Shown here in pieces: positions 34,979 through 46,214 of a stretch of 64,000 nt of DNA; position 1 is the stretch's first letter, and every line of letters begins with the position of its first letter. The notes under the pieces are model-generated. The model made no database searches. It saw only the letters and a program-made list of their open reading frames with translations, and had not been told where the DNA came from. The stretch spans positions 9,363,926 to 9,427,925 of the forward strand of contig JAKOON010000007.1 of NCBI GenBank assembly GCA_022577435.1, read 5' to 3'. The DNA is from Embiotoca jacksoni. Lineage: Eukaryota > Chordata > Actinopteri > Embiotocidae. The translations under genes were made by a program, and so were the position numbers.

Positions 34979-35382
34979 AATGCTCAATTTCTCAGATAAA
35001 TTGAAGTACTAAGTGTTCCCTCGGTGGCTGCGAAAGTTAATCCATTTCAAAACCCACTGGGTAATCTTAAAAAAAAAAAAAAGGGATATTTTGGAGCTAC
35101 GTGATTTTCCCATGACAACTAGAACAAATTTCTCTTAACACGTTTGCTGTGTCGACGCGGAGTTATTAAAGTCCCTTTAGTTCAACAACCTTTTTTTTTT
35201 TTTCTTCAACCTATTTAGTCAACTTAAAAATCTCCCGTTAATGAACACTAGATGGCAGCCAGTAAGATTGAGAACTCCATTTCATTGACTTTGTAAGTAG
35301 CATGGTGTGTGTTTACATCTGACAGGTGCTTTCCCCAGAGATTTAGTGGAGTGGAAGAGGCTGCTGATGTGCGTGAACAGTC

Positions 35383-35586
35383 ATGCTCTTAGTGACAGCT
35401 TCCCTCATACGCAACAAAGCAGTCACAACACCAAAAAAAACCAAAAAAACTGAAGTGAAAGAAGAGAAGGCATCAGCAGCAGAAATGAGCTTTAGAATCA
35501 CCTGCGGGAGCTTCGGGAGCCCCTCTGAGAACGTCATTGCTCCTGCTCAGCAGAAAGAGTTTGAGAGGAGGAGGGAGAGAGGGTGA
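35383..35586 (+). other. small unassigned open frame, 67 codons
   Basis: It encodes a basic N-terminus (KKTKKTEVKEEKASAAEMSF), then SFRITCGSFGSPSENVIAPA and an ERRRERG end. The amino-acid mix looks more protein-like than the neighbourhood, but no family was recognised and no convincing donor or acceptor links it to another exon in phase. It may be a small gene, an exon, or chance. Confidence 0.2.
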
Positions 35587-35679
35587 TTGTGTATGTATCG
35601 GTTATGAGTTCAGGGGGTGCCTACTCAGCACTTCAACTATATGGGAAAATATAAAAAAAAACAGTTTTAAGTCTTAACG

Positions 35680-36290
35680 TTTCCACCAGAGAGGGAAGGA
35701 GTATTTCGATCATTTACTCAAGTAAAAATCACAATAGAATAACGTAAAAAATATTCCATTTTCAAGTTCTGCATTTAAAACCTCACTATAGTAAAATATG
35801 GAAGTCTTCGTAGCACATTTCTCATCACACAGATTGAGGCCTGAAGCAGTATATAGGATTATTATCATTTATACATTAATGTTTAAGCATCATTTTACTG
35901 TTGATTCTGACAACACAAACATAAACTCGGCTACTTTTATCTTGTCTGGGGTCTCAATATGAAAAAAAAACTCAGATCTTATAGAGACTGTTTATAACTG
36001 AAAAAAAGCAATGAAAAAAAAAATCTGTTTGTGAAATGATAAAAAAAGGAAATTAGATTGTAACTTTGATCACAGACTAAAATATCTTGATAAGAGCATT
36101 ATTTTCTTTTCAGAGAAAAAAACGCATCATGTTTTTGATTCTGGCTGTGTTTTTGTGGGAACAATAATAGCAAAATAACTATAGTGGAGTAAAAAGTACA
36201 TTATTGATATTTCTCTGAAATGATGTGGAGTGCGAAGTATAAAGCAGCAACAAATGGGACCACAAAGTACCACAGAAGTGTACTTAAGCC
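35680..36290. mobile_element. decayed teleost non-autonomous element (TTTCCACC ... GTACTTAAG type)
   Basis: It starts GTTTCCACCAGAGAGG, followed by TTTACTCAAGTAAAAATC, and ends GTGGAGTAAAAAGTACATTA, GAAGTATAAAGCAGCA and GTGTACTTAAGCC. These are the recognisable landmarks, from memory, of a widespread fish repeat built around TACTTAAGTA/ACTCAAGTA motifs. The copy is about 610 bases, heavily A-rich and diverged. No coding capacity. Confidence 0.65.
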
Positions 36291-36495
36291 TATCTTTTTT
36301 TTATTTGTCAATCTATATTGATTTTATTAACTATAAAAAAAAATGCATTCCCTTTTCAAAGCCATCTTACATGAGTAAAAAAAAAAAAAGATAAATCCTA
36401 TAATTTACTAAATATAATTAATGAATTAATAATTGTTGCAGCATTGCATGTTTGTTGTACCTGCCTCATATGTTTGATTTCGACTCATCTTCTAG

Positions 36496-36714
36496 GTGTA
36501 TGACGGTCCACTGGAGTCCTGCAGTGCACCACCTGAAGAAGCTTTGATAAACGCTGCAGTGCAGATGCTTTTATGTAACTTGCCCGTAAATGAGGCTAAA
36601 GAAGCTCAGCTGGACCCACAGGGCTCCCTTTACCCTCTCCTGGGAGACTCACCTTCATTATTAACACACACACTCCAACATACATACTGCACACACTTCA
36701 GTCAAGCGGTGTGA
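36496..36714 (+). other. unassigned open stretch behind an acceptor-like site, 72 codons
   Basis: After a pyrimidine tract and TCTAG (36491-36495) the frame reads VYDGPLESCSAPPEEALINA and ends ...YCTHFSQAV-stop at 36714. It could be a terminal exon, but phase does not match the open frame at 35383-35586 using the only nearby donor. No family was recognised. Confidence 0.2.
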
Positions 36715-36991
36715 GCTTAACATCTTGTTTACATGAGTTAATGACCTCCATGTTAATTAATTTTCCATGCTGGATATTAATGATGCCGAGCTCGCTTTTA
36801 AATCTTCCCGTGTAAGTCAACGTGGGATGTTGATGGAGGGAAAGCAGGATCCGGATGAAAGTGTGTGTGTGTGTGTGTGTGTGTGCATGACTTATCACAC
36901 GGGGGTGTCAACACCAGTGACAGCTGGGCTCGAGCTTCCTGCAAGAATATTCTGTTGAGACACTTATAGGCACTTCTGGAGCTTTCTCTCA

Positions 36992-36995
<4 letters not shown>

Positions 36996-37054
<59 letters not shown>
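36996..37054. repeat. (GT)n microsatellite
   Basis: About 29 GT units. A shorter TG run at 36859-36886 lies just upstream and a 15-16 base G run at 37183-37197 just downstream. Confidence 0.93.
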
Positions 37055-37056
<2 letters not shown>

Positions 37057-37483
37057 TGAGTCTCCTAGCTCTGCAGGGGATATCTCCCTCTTGCAGGAAT
37101 GTGTGTGCATTTGTATGAACCCATGCATGTGTATGTGCAGTAATGCAGACACACAGTTGTCATCAGCAGGGTGTCTTGAGGAGGGGGGGGGGGGGGGTTG
37201 CTGGAAAAAGAGCGGTAGATGAGAAAGAGGAGGGGGGGCAGGAGGGGGGAGGGCTGGTGTGTTGCGGTTGTAATTTCACCCAGAGGCGACATTGTCACTC
37301 CATCACTGCCACTGCCACCTTGAGCGCCGGGGGCCCGTGTGGGGTGTTGGTTTGGAGTCGACTTCCAGGCCTCCAGGGGGGGGCACTTGCAATCTGCTGT
37401 GTCTGTGCAGATGGGTCTTGATGCTGGAAGGTTGTTTTATTGAGTTGTCATGCAGCATTACCGTGACTGTAGTGTTATCCCCG

Positions 37484-37544
<61 letters not shown>

Positions 37545-37559
37545 TGTGTGCGTGTGTGT
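37484..37559. repeat. (GT)n microsatellite with GC-containing tail
   Basis: About 28 GT units followed by GCGCGTGTGTGCGTGTGTGT, an alternating purine-pyrimidine tract with Z-DNA potential. Confidence 0.93.
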
Positions 37560-38499
37560 GTATGTGCGTGTAACTGCAGGCATGCCTGTTGCTTGTGCTG
37601 GAACTTGTCACGGAATATTTTGTGGCTAATGTCGTATTATGGAAACGCACCCTCGCATATGCTGAAACTGTCATCACACAAAAATGACCAAGCAGTGAGC
37701 TGTAATTCTTTTTGTTTGTGTATACAAGTGGCATTTAGCGCCACGTCTCTCTTCAGTCATGGGTTGTGAAGCCTTCCTTGTTCTCACCCTCTGTGTGCGT
37801 GTGTTGTTGTTGTTGTGGCCCTATCTGTCCATCTCAGAGCCTGTTATATTTAGAGGCAAAGCACTATCAGAGCTTACAGCTGGCCGCCTCTGATTCAATT
37901 CTAACAGATCTACAGCGTTCAAAGCAATCTCCTCTCTTTTTGTCTCTCTCATTTTTCGGCCTATCTCCACCTCCCCCTTCTGTCTCTTCTCTCTCATCTC
38001 CCTGACCACCCAGTCTTTGCTTTTCACTTCACTCCTTGCATCTTTTCTCTCCTTTTATTTATTTATTTTTTTTTACATAATTTGCACATTTGTGGCCGTT
38101 CTCAGTTCTATAGCCTCCCTTTTTCTTTTGTGTTTGTAATCTCTCCATTTCCTCTTCGTCTCTTTCATACAGTTTTCATTTTCTCCTTGCATCTTTCCCA
38201 TTTTCTCACGTATTACTCTCCTCTTGTCTTTCCCTTGCTGCTTTGCCCCATTTTCGGTTCATTTCGAGGTGCTTTATTGCTGTTGTGCATCATGAAACTC
38301 TATCTCTCCCAGCCAGTTTTGTTTTTCCTCTCCGACACTCTAGTTCCCTTTCAATTTGCTCCACATCTTTATCTTCCACCATCAGGTACGCTCTCTCTCC
38401 AACCAGGCAGAGAAACGAGAGCTTCATCACTGAGCAAATGCATGTGGAAACAAACATCAAACAACGCAACTTCTAATTTGGGAAGAGACAAGCAATTAG

Positions 38500-38640
38500 C
38501 TGCTATTACATCCTTGAATCTGTGCTCAAAGGCAACCCTAATCTCATTAATCATGAACAATGGGGGCGGTAATAGAGAAGCATGTTTATGCAAATTCCCC
38601 CACACAGTAATCTCCTTCGTGTTTAATAGCCAAAACAGTG
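38500..38640. promoter_or_regulatory. candidate non-coding regulatory element upstream of kcnip1
   Basis: A balanced-composition block among pyrimidine-rich DNA that carries CATTAATCATGAAC (homeodomain-type), a perfect octamer ATGCAAAT (38588-38595, POU-type) and CAAAACAGTGG. It has no open frame of note. It looks like a conserved element by eye only. Confidence 0.25.
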
Positions 38641-39472
38641 GTGGTGCCTGAGAAAACAATCCTCCCCCTTCTTCTTCTTCTCCCCTCAACTATTATTTCC
38701 TCTACCTCTCCTCTTCTTTCCTTCTCTCTGCTCCCAGTTTAGTTTGGTCATCCCATCTTGCACTGTTTCAGGTAAGTGTGAAGCATAATATTTAGAGCCC
38801 ATGGAGTAGTATTGATCCCAGTCCCTGCAGAATTGTTCAGTTTGATAGCAAATAACCCTGAGATCGTACGGGACATTGAGTTTTACATCCCACCTCCAGC
38901 TCACACTACCCTCCTCTAACTCCCCAGCTGCCTTCTCCTCCATCAATTCTCTCTATTTCTATTTCTTCTGTTTTTATGCCTTTCATTTGCATTTTTATTG
39001 TTCCATGGGTTGTCCCCCCCCCCCCCACATAGTGTCTGCTTTCATCTATTTCTTCATTTCACTTATTGCTGTTTTTACAGTATTTTGCATTCTAGCCATT
39101 GGTCTATTCGCCATACATGATTCAGGACTAAATATAGCCCAGAAAGACATTATAAGATTATCTTCCAGCATCCTCTTTCTCCTTAATTCTATCTCATCTG
39201 CTCCTCCTCTTTTTTTCTTCCCATCTTCTCCTCACTCTTTTAGTCTTGTCATCTCTCTCGAGATATGTGCCAGTTTCAGGTGACAATGATAGCACGATGT
39301 AGAGCCTGGTCAGGGTGAATCAGGGTCCTAAAAGGTAAAAAGCGTGTTATTCACAACAAGAGTAGTCAAATACAACTGGATCGATTGATTGGCAGGCTCA
39401 CTGTCTGACTCGGGGTATCTTGATGAGTTCAGATTGGTGTCAAAGGAATCAATAAAGTAAAGGGTCTTGAGA

Positions 39473-39551
<79 letters not shown>
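39473..39551. repeat. (AT)n microsatellite
   Basis: About 39 AT units, nearly pure. Self-complementary and able to form a hairpin or cruciform. Confidence 0.95.
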
Positions 39552-39555
<4 letters not shown>

Positions 39556-39868
39556 CTTGTAGTAGTGGGAGGCAACTCGGTACATTCATTCAAGTATTAT
39601 CCAGTATAATTCTGAGCCACCACTTCATTTAAAAAGAAAATCTGTACATTTTAATTGACTAGATAAACCTCAGCTTTACTTGTTACTTAGTAGAGATTGT
39701 ACATACAAAACATCTAAAACATCTAAACATCAAAACTCACTGTTTAGGATTACATTTACGTTACCATTATATACTCTATCTAAAACTGGATAAATAATAT
39801 TCTGCAGTGCCATTTTGTGAAATGTTGTATTTTTATTTTTTTAAACTTCAAGCACATTTCATTACATC

Positions 39869-39893
39869 CTTTTTTTTTTTTTTTTTTTTTTTT
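39869..39893. repeat. poly-T run
   Basis: A T run of about 24 in AT-rich intergenic DNA. It may be the tail of a retroelement on the minus strand, but no body was recognised. Confidence 0.85.
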
Positions 39894-40497
39894 AATAATT
39901 TAAAGACATGTAAACTTTTACTAGATCTGAATTCAGTCCTTTTCTTGTCACATTATTTTTTACATTGTGGTATTACTGTTTTATAATCAATTAAAATCTA
40001 TTTATTGCATTAATTACTGGTTATCACAATTCATTAAATGATATTAGTCATTTATTTTACCTATGCAAGAATCATATCCCAGTTCCCTGTTTTGTACCAC
40101 CTTGGTCTATCTTCAATTCTTTTGAAGAAAAAAAAGAAATATTTGCATAAATTTTTTTTATTATCTTTATTTTATTTGTTCAGTGACAAAATAGTGACAT
40201 ATAATACTCAAATAAAAAACAAACACACAACTTAAATAGCTACAAAATCATGAGTGAATGTCCAAAATAAAATAAAACATAATCATGAAAGAAAATAGAG
40301 AAAAAGGAAAACGGATGTCACCAGAAGAAAACAACGATCATCATTACTATTATCATCACTTTATTACTTTTGTCAAGTCTTTTAGCAAAACCAGTATTCT
40401 TATTGGACCGTTGTGTAAAGACATACAGACAAGACATTTTTCTATTGATGGCGATCACATTTACATTTGACGTTTGCAGAGAAACAGTCACAATTAC

Positions 40498-40735
40498 ATT
40501 TCATTTAGCTGACGCTTTTATCCAAAGCGACTTACAATAAGTGCATTCCCAACCATGAGGGTACAAAACCCAGAACAACAGGAATCAAGAAAATACAATT
40601 TCTTCAAGAAAGCCAAACTACAAAGTGCTATCAGTGAGTGCCATTTTAAGTGCTACTAAAGTTCTGCTGTTCGAGGTGAAGTCGGAAGAGGTGCGTTTTT
40701 AGTTTGCGGCGGAAGATGTGCAGAGTTAATAATAA
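40498..40735 (-). mobile_element. teleost interspersed repeat (GTCGCTTTGGATAAAAGCGTC family, reverse orientation)
   Basis: It begins TTTAGCTGACGCTTTTATCC, followed by AAAGCGACTTACAATAAGTG, CCATGAGGGTACAAAACCCA, TTTCTTCAAGAAAGCCAAAC and GGAAGAGGTGCGTTTTTAGT. I recognise this from memory as one of the commonest fish interspersed repeats. Less decayed than the other repeats in the window. Confidence 0.75.
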
Positions 40736-40855
40736 CTCTTAATAATAAGACCAGCAACTCATTTCATCAACTGATGAACACCAGCAGTTGGTCTTGTTGT
40801 GTTGGACGGGTTGTGGGAGGGGTTGAAGGAGGAGCGTGTACAGTATGCGTGCGTA

Positions 40856-40882
40856 AGTGTGTGTGTGTGTGTGTGTGTGTGT
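40856..40882. repeat. (GT)n microsatellite
   Basis: Short pure GT run about 770 bases before the kcnip1 first coding exon. Confidence 0.9.
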
Positions 40883-41326
40883 TTGCCTCCGGAGAGAAAC
40901 GGAACGAGCTCGGCGTGTTTGCTCTGCATTGTGGGGAGCTGTCCATTGTCACTGGTGCTGAAAGTGGATTACTGCTTCCCCACTTAAAAGGAGGGGTGCA
41001 TTTCATAAGCATGGTGGGGAAGAAAGGAGGAAGAAGAATAAGAGGAGAGGAAAACAAGAAGAGTTCATGAGATTGCTTCATTACTGCAAGCCCGCAGGCT
41101 GACTGCAGATTTAGAGGAAGTTTCTTGGAAACTTGGATCGTAAGAGCACCTCTAACAAGCTGTCACTACCTTACATGGACACTGAATTTATTTCTTTAAC
41201 ATGCCTTCTCGCTCTCTCTCTTTCTGTCTCTCTATCTCTCTCATCATCACTTTCTCTGCACGCACATCTCACTCTTGAGCAGTCACTAATTTGGACACAT
41301 TCAGAGGTGGGATAGAGAAGGTGTGA

Positions 41327-41623
41327 GAGGAGTGGGAGAGGGAAAGCAGGGAAAACAGAGGGACATCACCGTTTCTGTTTTTTCCCCCTCCAGCTTGGCA
41401 GGACGAAAGGCGACACAGGAAGAAGAGCGCGCTCCCCTCTGCTTCTTCTCTCACTGATGTTGGATTCACACACTGCACCAGGAGCAGTTGTACTGATTGC
41501 CACTTTAATGCGAGAGAAGTGCTACAGCTGCTGCTCCTGCTGGTGGTGGTGCTGACTTGGACCTGGAAACCCCTGTCCTGCTCTGGCCCCTCTCAGCCCA
41601 TTGTGTCCCGGGTCACTGCCAGG
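41327..41623 (+). promoter_or_regulatory. kcnip1 5'UTR, in frame and open upstream of the start
   Basis: The kcnip1 frame stays open for 99 codons upstream of the ATG, back to a TGA at 41324-41326, without any in-frame ATG. Just before the start it reads LQLLLLLVVVLTWTWKPLSC, which resembles a signal anchor. A separate uORF, ATG 41508, encodes 15 residues rich in Cys and Trp (MREKCYSCCSCWWWC). As no ATG opens the long frame, the extension would need a non-AUG start. It is most likely non-coding. Confidence 0.45.
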
Positions 41624-41711
41624 ATGGCGGGGTGTGCCAAGCGCTGCAAGCAGGGACTTGTCAAGTTTGTCTTGTCCCTGCACAGGCTGGTCACCGGGAA
41701 TCTCATCAAAG
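41624..41711 (+). CDS. kcnip1: Kv channel-interacting protein 1, alternative first coding exon A (5' part of gene only)
   Basis: ATG in a strong context (AGGATGG) opens MAGCAKRCKQGLVKFVLSLH and RLVTGNLIK, then splits a codon (phase 1) at donor GTATGT (41712). From memory, a KCNIP1 isoform starts MSGCSKRCKLGFVKF...; the Cys/Lys/Arg pattern and the LVKF/FVKF core match. The next shared exon starts with the AC of an Asp codon (DKIEDELE), which fits phase 1. The paired cysteines near a basic amphipathic helix suggest lipid-linked membrane targeting. The common EF-hand exons are not in the window. KCNIP4 has a related exon, but exon B at 54751 favours kcnip1. Confidence 0.78.
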
Positions 41712-42067
41712 GTATGTAGGCGCTTCAATACGAGCTTGATTCATTCGGTATTGGTTTTTGGGCAAGTGCAAGAAAGTGTGTGTTTATGTGTCTTAAGCTG
41801 CAAGCGCAGGAAGTTGTCCCAAGTGGATGTTGCAGTGTGTCTTGAACAATAATAGCGTTGCAGGCAGGCTACAAATCAACATTTAAGTAGTCCACTTCAT
41901 CTTTCATCTTCAAGTGCGTACAACTCTTTTGTTTCTTTTCCTCTGACTCTGCTCTTGTCTGCAGTTGACCTCGTTCTGTTCGTATGTTCTCCGGGGGGAG
42001 AAGTGAAGGAGACGGAGACGAAGGTAGTAAGCAGCTAACAGGGAGGAAAGACAAAGTTGATATAGAG

Positions 42068-42068
<1 letters not shown>

Positions 42069-42102
<34 letters not shown>
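42069..42102. repeat. (GT)n microsatellite
   Basis: GT run followed by three TAAGTGTG units. Confidence 0.9.
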
Positions 42103-42103
<1 letters not shown>

Positions 42104-42424
42104 GTGTGTAAGTGTGTAAGTGTGAGTATGTTCTCGTGATGAATGTGAGTAATAAAATGTGTGGCAGCGGGGAAGAGGAGCTGTACACACATGAGGCTGA
42201 GAGGAAGAGGGAGGGTTTTACTATTGTGATTCATTAGTTGTTGTTGTATTTGTGTGAATATACACATACGTGTTGTGGTGCCTGTATGTTGCTGCCTTTT
42301 CTGTGTGTGCAGTGGTACATTTGAAATTTTATTCTGGTGATTTTACTGTAGAAGCAGTAAAGGGAAATACACACAAAGCCATCTTTCAGAAACCATATGC
42401 AGCATGGCAGCTGCCTGGAGGCGC

Positions 42425-42438
42425 ACACACACACACAC

Positions 42439-42527
<89 letters not shown>
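42425..42527. repeat. (CA)n microsatellite, about 100 bases
   Basis: One of the longest CA arrays in the window, with one CG interruption near 42443. It is followed by further CACA-rich DNA to about 42580. Confidence 0.95.
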
Positions 42528-42529
<2 letters not shown>

Positions 42530-43072
42530 CGCATGCACACACACATATGCACACAGGCACGCTCAAACATACACACACTTACAGTACAATGCTCTTTTCA
42601 GCCAACTGAAATTTTGTCTGGAGGGATAGGAAACATCAGAGAAGTTAGTTACACGCATACAGTAGATGCACAAAGACATAGTTACATGCACACACACTCT
42701 CACAAACATGTTTGCGGATGGCTCAAGCATTCGGCGCAGAATTGCCCTCAAGGTCTAACACACTCACAACGTCACGAAGGAGCTGCTGCTGAGGTTTAGT
42801 TGCGTAACAAATAACTCTTTACAAGATCAACTCGGACGTAGTCAAAGGAATAAAGCAGCAGTAAACACGAGCGTAGTCTCTCGATCACACATAAAAAAAA
42901 AAGAAGTAATAATATACGTGCTGACTGAAAAGCATCCAAGAACATACACGCATGCAAATGTATGTAAATAAAATACACACAGCACGAACACACAGCCATT
43001 CAAACACCTACACAGACAACAGGCCAATAAGCTGCATGACCAAGAGATGCGGTACCGCAAAATATCAGATGC

Positions 43073-43074
<2 letters not shown>

Positions 43075-43123
<49 letters not shown>
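43075..43123. repeat. (CA)n microsatellite followed by (CATATG)n-like units
   Basis: About 24 CA units, then four units of a CATATGCA / CGTATGCA type to about 43160. Confidence 0.93.
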
Positions 43124-43126
<3 letters not shown>

Positions 43127-43265
43127 GCACATATGCACATATGCACGTATGCACATGCACATGGCATGCACACATGTACACGCAGGTCTACATCTGGTCT
43201 TTTTTAGACCTCCAGTGGGAGCAAGAACTACATCTGATTAGACAGAGGTCATAAAAACCAAAGAA

Positions 43266-43287
43266 ACACACACACACACGCACGCGC

Positions 43288-43321
<34 letters not shown>
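43266..43321. repeat. (CA)n microsatellite with CG interruptions
   Basis: CA array with CGCACGCGCACACGCA in its middle, 140 bases beyond the previous array. Confidence 0.93.
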
Positions 43322-45219
43322 CAGCTCCTTAAAGAGCCATTACAATTTTATAGTTTTATGGATTGTGTTTATAACCCATTCCTGGTCAGGGTGGGATATT
43401 GTTTTAATTGGATATGAGGAGAAGTTTCCCTGCACCTTTTTACAATTGATGAACACCAGTGGTGGAAACTCTGATTATATTTAGTCCTGCTGTTAAAAGT
43501 GAGCATGTATTGATGAGCCTCTTTTTGCAGAAATTTTCTTTTTGCATGAGGTTTCACTGAGTGCTGTGGTCCATTACAGATCACTTTACTGACTGCATCA
43601 GAAACTGGATAGTTGTAAACTGCAGTTATGAAGCCATTTGCTGTAATTAGAACAAGTCTAATCTAATGTAGTTTCTTCTGCGTTCATGAATGGTGCCTAA
43701 TGGTGTTGAATATTCTAAAATTTAGTTTTTCTAGAAATCAGTTTTCCAGATGACTGATAAAGGTCAGACGACAAAACTGTTTCATATCTAATGTGTCTAT
43801 AAAAGTGGGGAGGGGCTTGAACGATGCACATTTAAAAGCATGATTTAGCATTGCACTTCCAAAGTCGGTGGACTCCTGAGAGAGATTTTTAGCCCGACTT
43901 TTAGCAGATAGTTGTGCCCTCAAAATCCTGAATCCAACACTTCCCATAATACAGTGTGTCTCAATAAAAAAACGTTCCTGTCTGATAAACATCACATCAA
44001 AACTCCACGCTCAGACTGAGGAAGACTCCTGTACTTCTCACAAGTGGGGCATTCCCTTTAACCCTTTCTTCATCCTCCCCATCTCCTTTGAAATACAACC
44101 AGCACTGCAAGAAAACAACTGCTGCTTTTAAAGAGCAAAACACAATACACTTACTTGCAATATTAGAAATCAACTTTTCCTTCAGAATTCATGCGTAATC
44201 AATTTTAAGCAAGGACAATTTATCAATGCCTGGCAATTTTAAGATATTGATCTAATCATCCATCCGTGCAGCTATCTGTGCGTCCACTCACTGCACAGCC
44301 ACTAAATCATGTTCCTCAGTGAGATGATGACATTGGGGGAGGGAGAAGGGGGTAAGTAGGGTCAGTACTTTCTGTAACCAAGAGGCCTGGCGGCATTTTC
44401 AATCCTCCACTGTAAATTACAGATGTATTTTCAGATGACCTTTAACTGTCAGCATTTTAGGAAAGTTTGAGAGCCACGGCAATACATTTTGGCGGTGGAA
44501 AAGTTTTGCCCATTCTCTCTGTAGCAACAGAATCTTTTCTATCAGTAGCAGCATGAATACGAAAACACGGAGGGTTTCTGTACTCAGTGGACTGAAGGGA
44601 AATATGCAGGTATTCTCAAAGAATTTGGCTCTGTGAAGACGCTCAGAGCAGCAGTGACCTCTGCTGGTAGCTCTGAGAAAAAAACAAGTTAACTGGAAAA
44701 AAAAAAAATCCCTATGCTAAAAACGTATGATTGGTTGTCATCAAGATCAACAAATCAGTGGCAGTGAATTTCACTACAAATTCAAAGATTAGTTTTCCTC
44801 TTTGAAATTGATAGCACAAATGTGGTGTTTTTCATTCTGTTAGAGAAAAACATAGAAAACCGAGACATAGATGTGAAAGTAAACAAAATATGAATCTGTT
44901 CTTTACATCTCAGTAGGAATTCCATGATACGCAGTCCAGCAAAGACCACACGAACATAAAAATTCTCTGTTTTACGATAACATTTTCAGCCTAAATCAGG
45001 CTGGAGCTGCTCAGAAAACCAAGTCAGTTTCTTACAAACTAAATTATGCTTTAAGATAAAATCTCAAAGTCAGACTTGATAGATCTTAAAGGACATAAAT
45101 AATATATGAGGTTGAAGACAAATTAAATCATTGAACGTATCCAAAAGTACTTTAAAGTAAGGTACTGCTCATTAAATGTTTTGAGAGGAAACTGTAATTT
45201 CTGTGTGTGTACACCTGTA

Positions 45220-45365
45220 CTACTTATGTTGTGGGGACATAAATCATTTTACAGTCACGCTGCCGAGACTCGCATCGGTTTTGGGAATAAAAATCAAATC
45301 CTTATAAAAACAAATCATTAAATTTATGGTTTAAGGTTTGGGTAAGTTTAGGTTAGTCTCTAGGA
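45220..45365. mobile_element. decayed teleost repeat of the TTGTGGGGACATAAA type
   Basis: TTGTGGGGACATAAATCATT, CAGTCACGCTGC, a GGGAATAAAAATCAAATCC block and GGTTTAAGGTTTGGGTAAGT are landmarks, from memory, of a frequent fish MITE that ends in GGTTAGGGTTAG. Diverged copy, no coding capacity. Confidence 0.55.
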
Positions 45366-46194
45366 AAAAAAAAAAAAGGTAAGGTAAGGTAAGTTTCCAT
45401 GTTAAAACTCCTGAAACAACTTCACCAGGCTCAGTCTGCTTCCATCATTTGTTGCCTTATTGTAGCCAGAACCTTTTATCCTTCATGTTTCCTGTCACTG
45501 TCAAATATTTATGAATTATTAAAGCCAAAAGACTTAGTAAATAAACTTTAAAAACAATCATGCCAGCTGAATTTTTCTACTTCACAGGCATAGGCTGGAG
45601 GTTCAAGGCCTCTCTAAACTCTGCTCTCTTCTTTTAGCTGCAGGCTGATCAGACCAAAGCCCTTTCATCACTCTGGTTTTCATTGTGGTTCATCTCTAAC
45701 TGTCTGTCACTTTCTGCGCTGCCTTTGCCCTAAACCTCCCTTCAGCTTCCTGTCATCTCTGAAAACCCTGTAAATATCATGTCAAACAGTACCAGGCTGT
45801 AAGCAGCCTGCATGATTTCACTTATCCTTTCCACCCAGCCTGCCCTCTGGTGCGTCCCGCTGACATACAAAACCGACCTGCCTGGGTGTAGGAATGTGCG
45901 CTCTGCGGTGGTCTGGGCACATGTGATGGCACCTGATGGCAGCCACCAGTAAACAAAAGATTGGTTGGCTGAAAATCTCCAAGAAAAAAACACGGAAAGA
46001 AACCCTGCTGAACCATCCTTTCTATTCTACAGCCAGAGTAAGGACTCCTGCTGCTACTTGCATCTCACATTAGTTTGAGTACAGCTCATGACCATCGTTT
46101 GTCCTTTTTTCTCAATGAAGCAAAAGTGACTCAAAAAAATGAATCCTGATTTTTGTAGATATACTCAAAATTTTCTACATTTGCCTTTGGATGC

Positions 46195-46214
46195 TTTTTT
46201 TTTTTTTTTTTTTG
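46195..46214. repeat. poly-T run
   Basis: About 19 T in a row, followed shortly by a poly-A run at about 46227-46237. Confidence 0.85.

Larger units (their letters stand above)
33308..41326. other. intergenic region between the C4orf50-like gene and kcnip1
   Basis: 8 kb without a confident gene. The first part probably includes the 3'UTR of the upstream gene (ATTAAA at 33096-33101 is one candidate signal, just before the extra exon). The remainder holds decayed interspersed repeats, microsatellites, a G run, two small open frames of doubtful status (35383-35586, 36496-36714), and a pyrimidine-rich tract at about 37920-38370. Confidence 0.6.
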
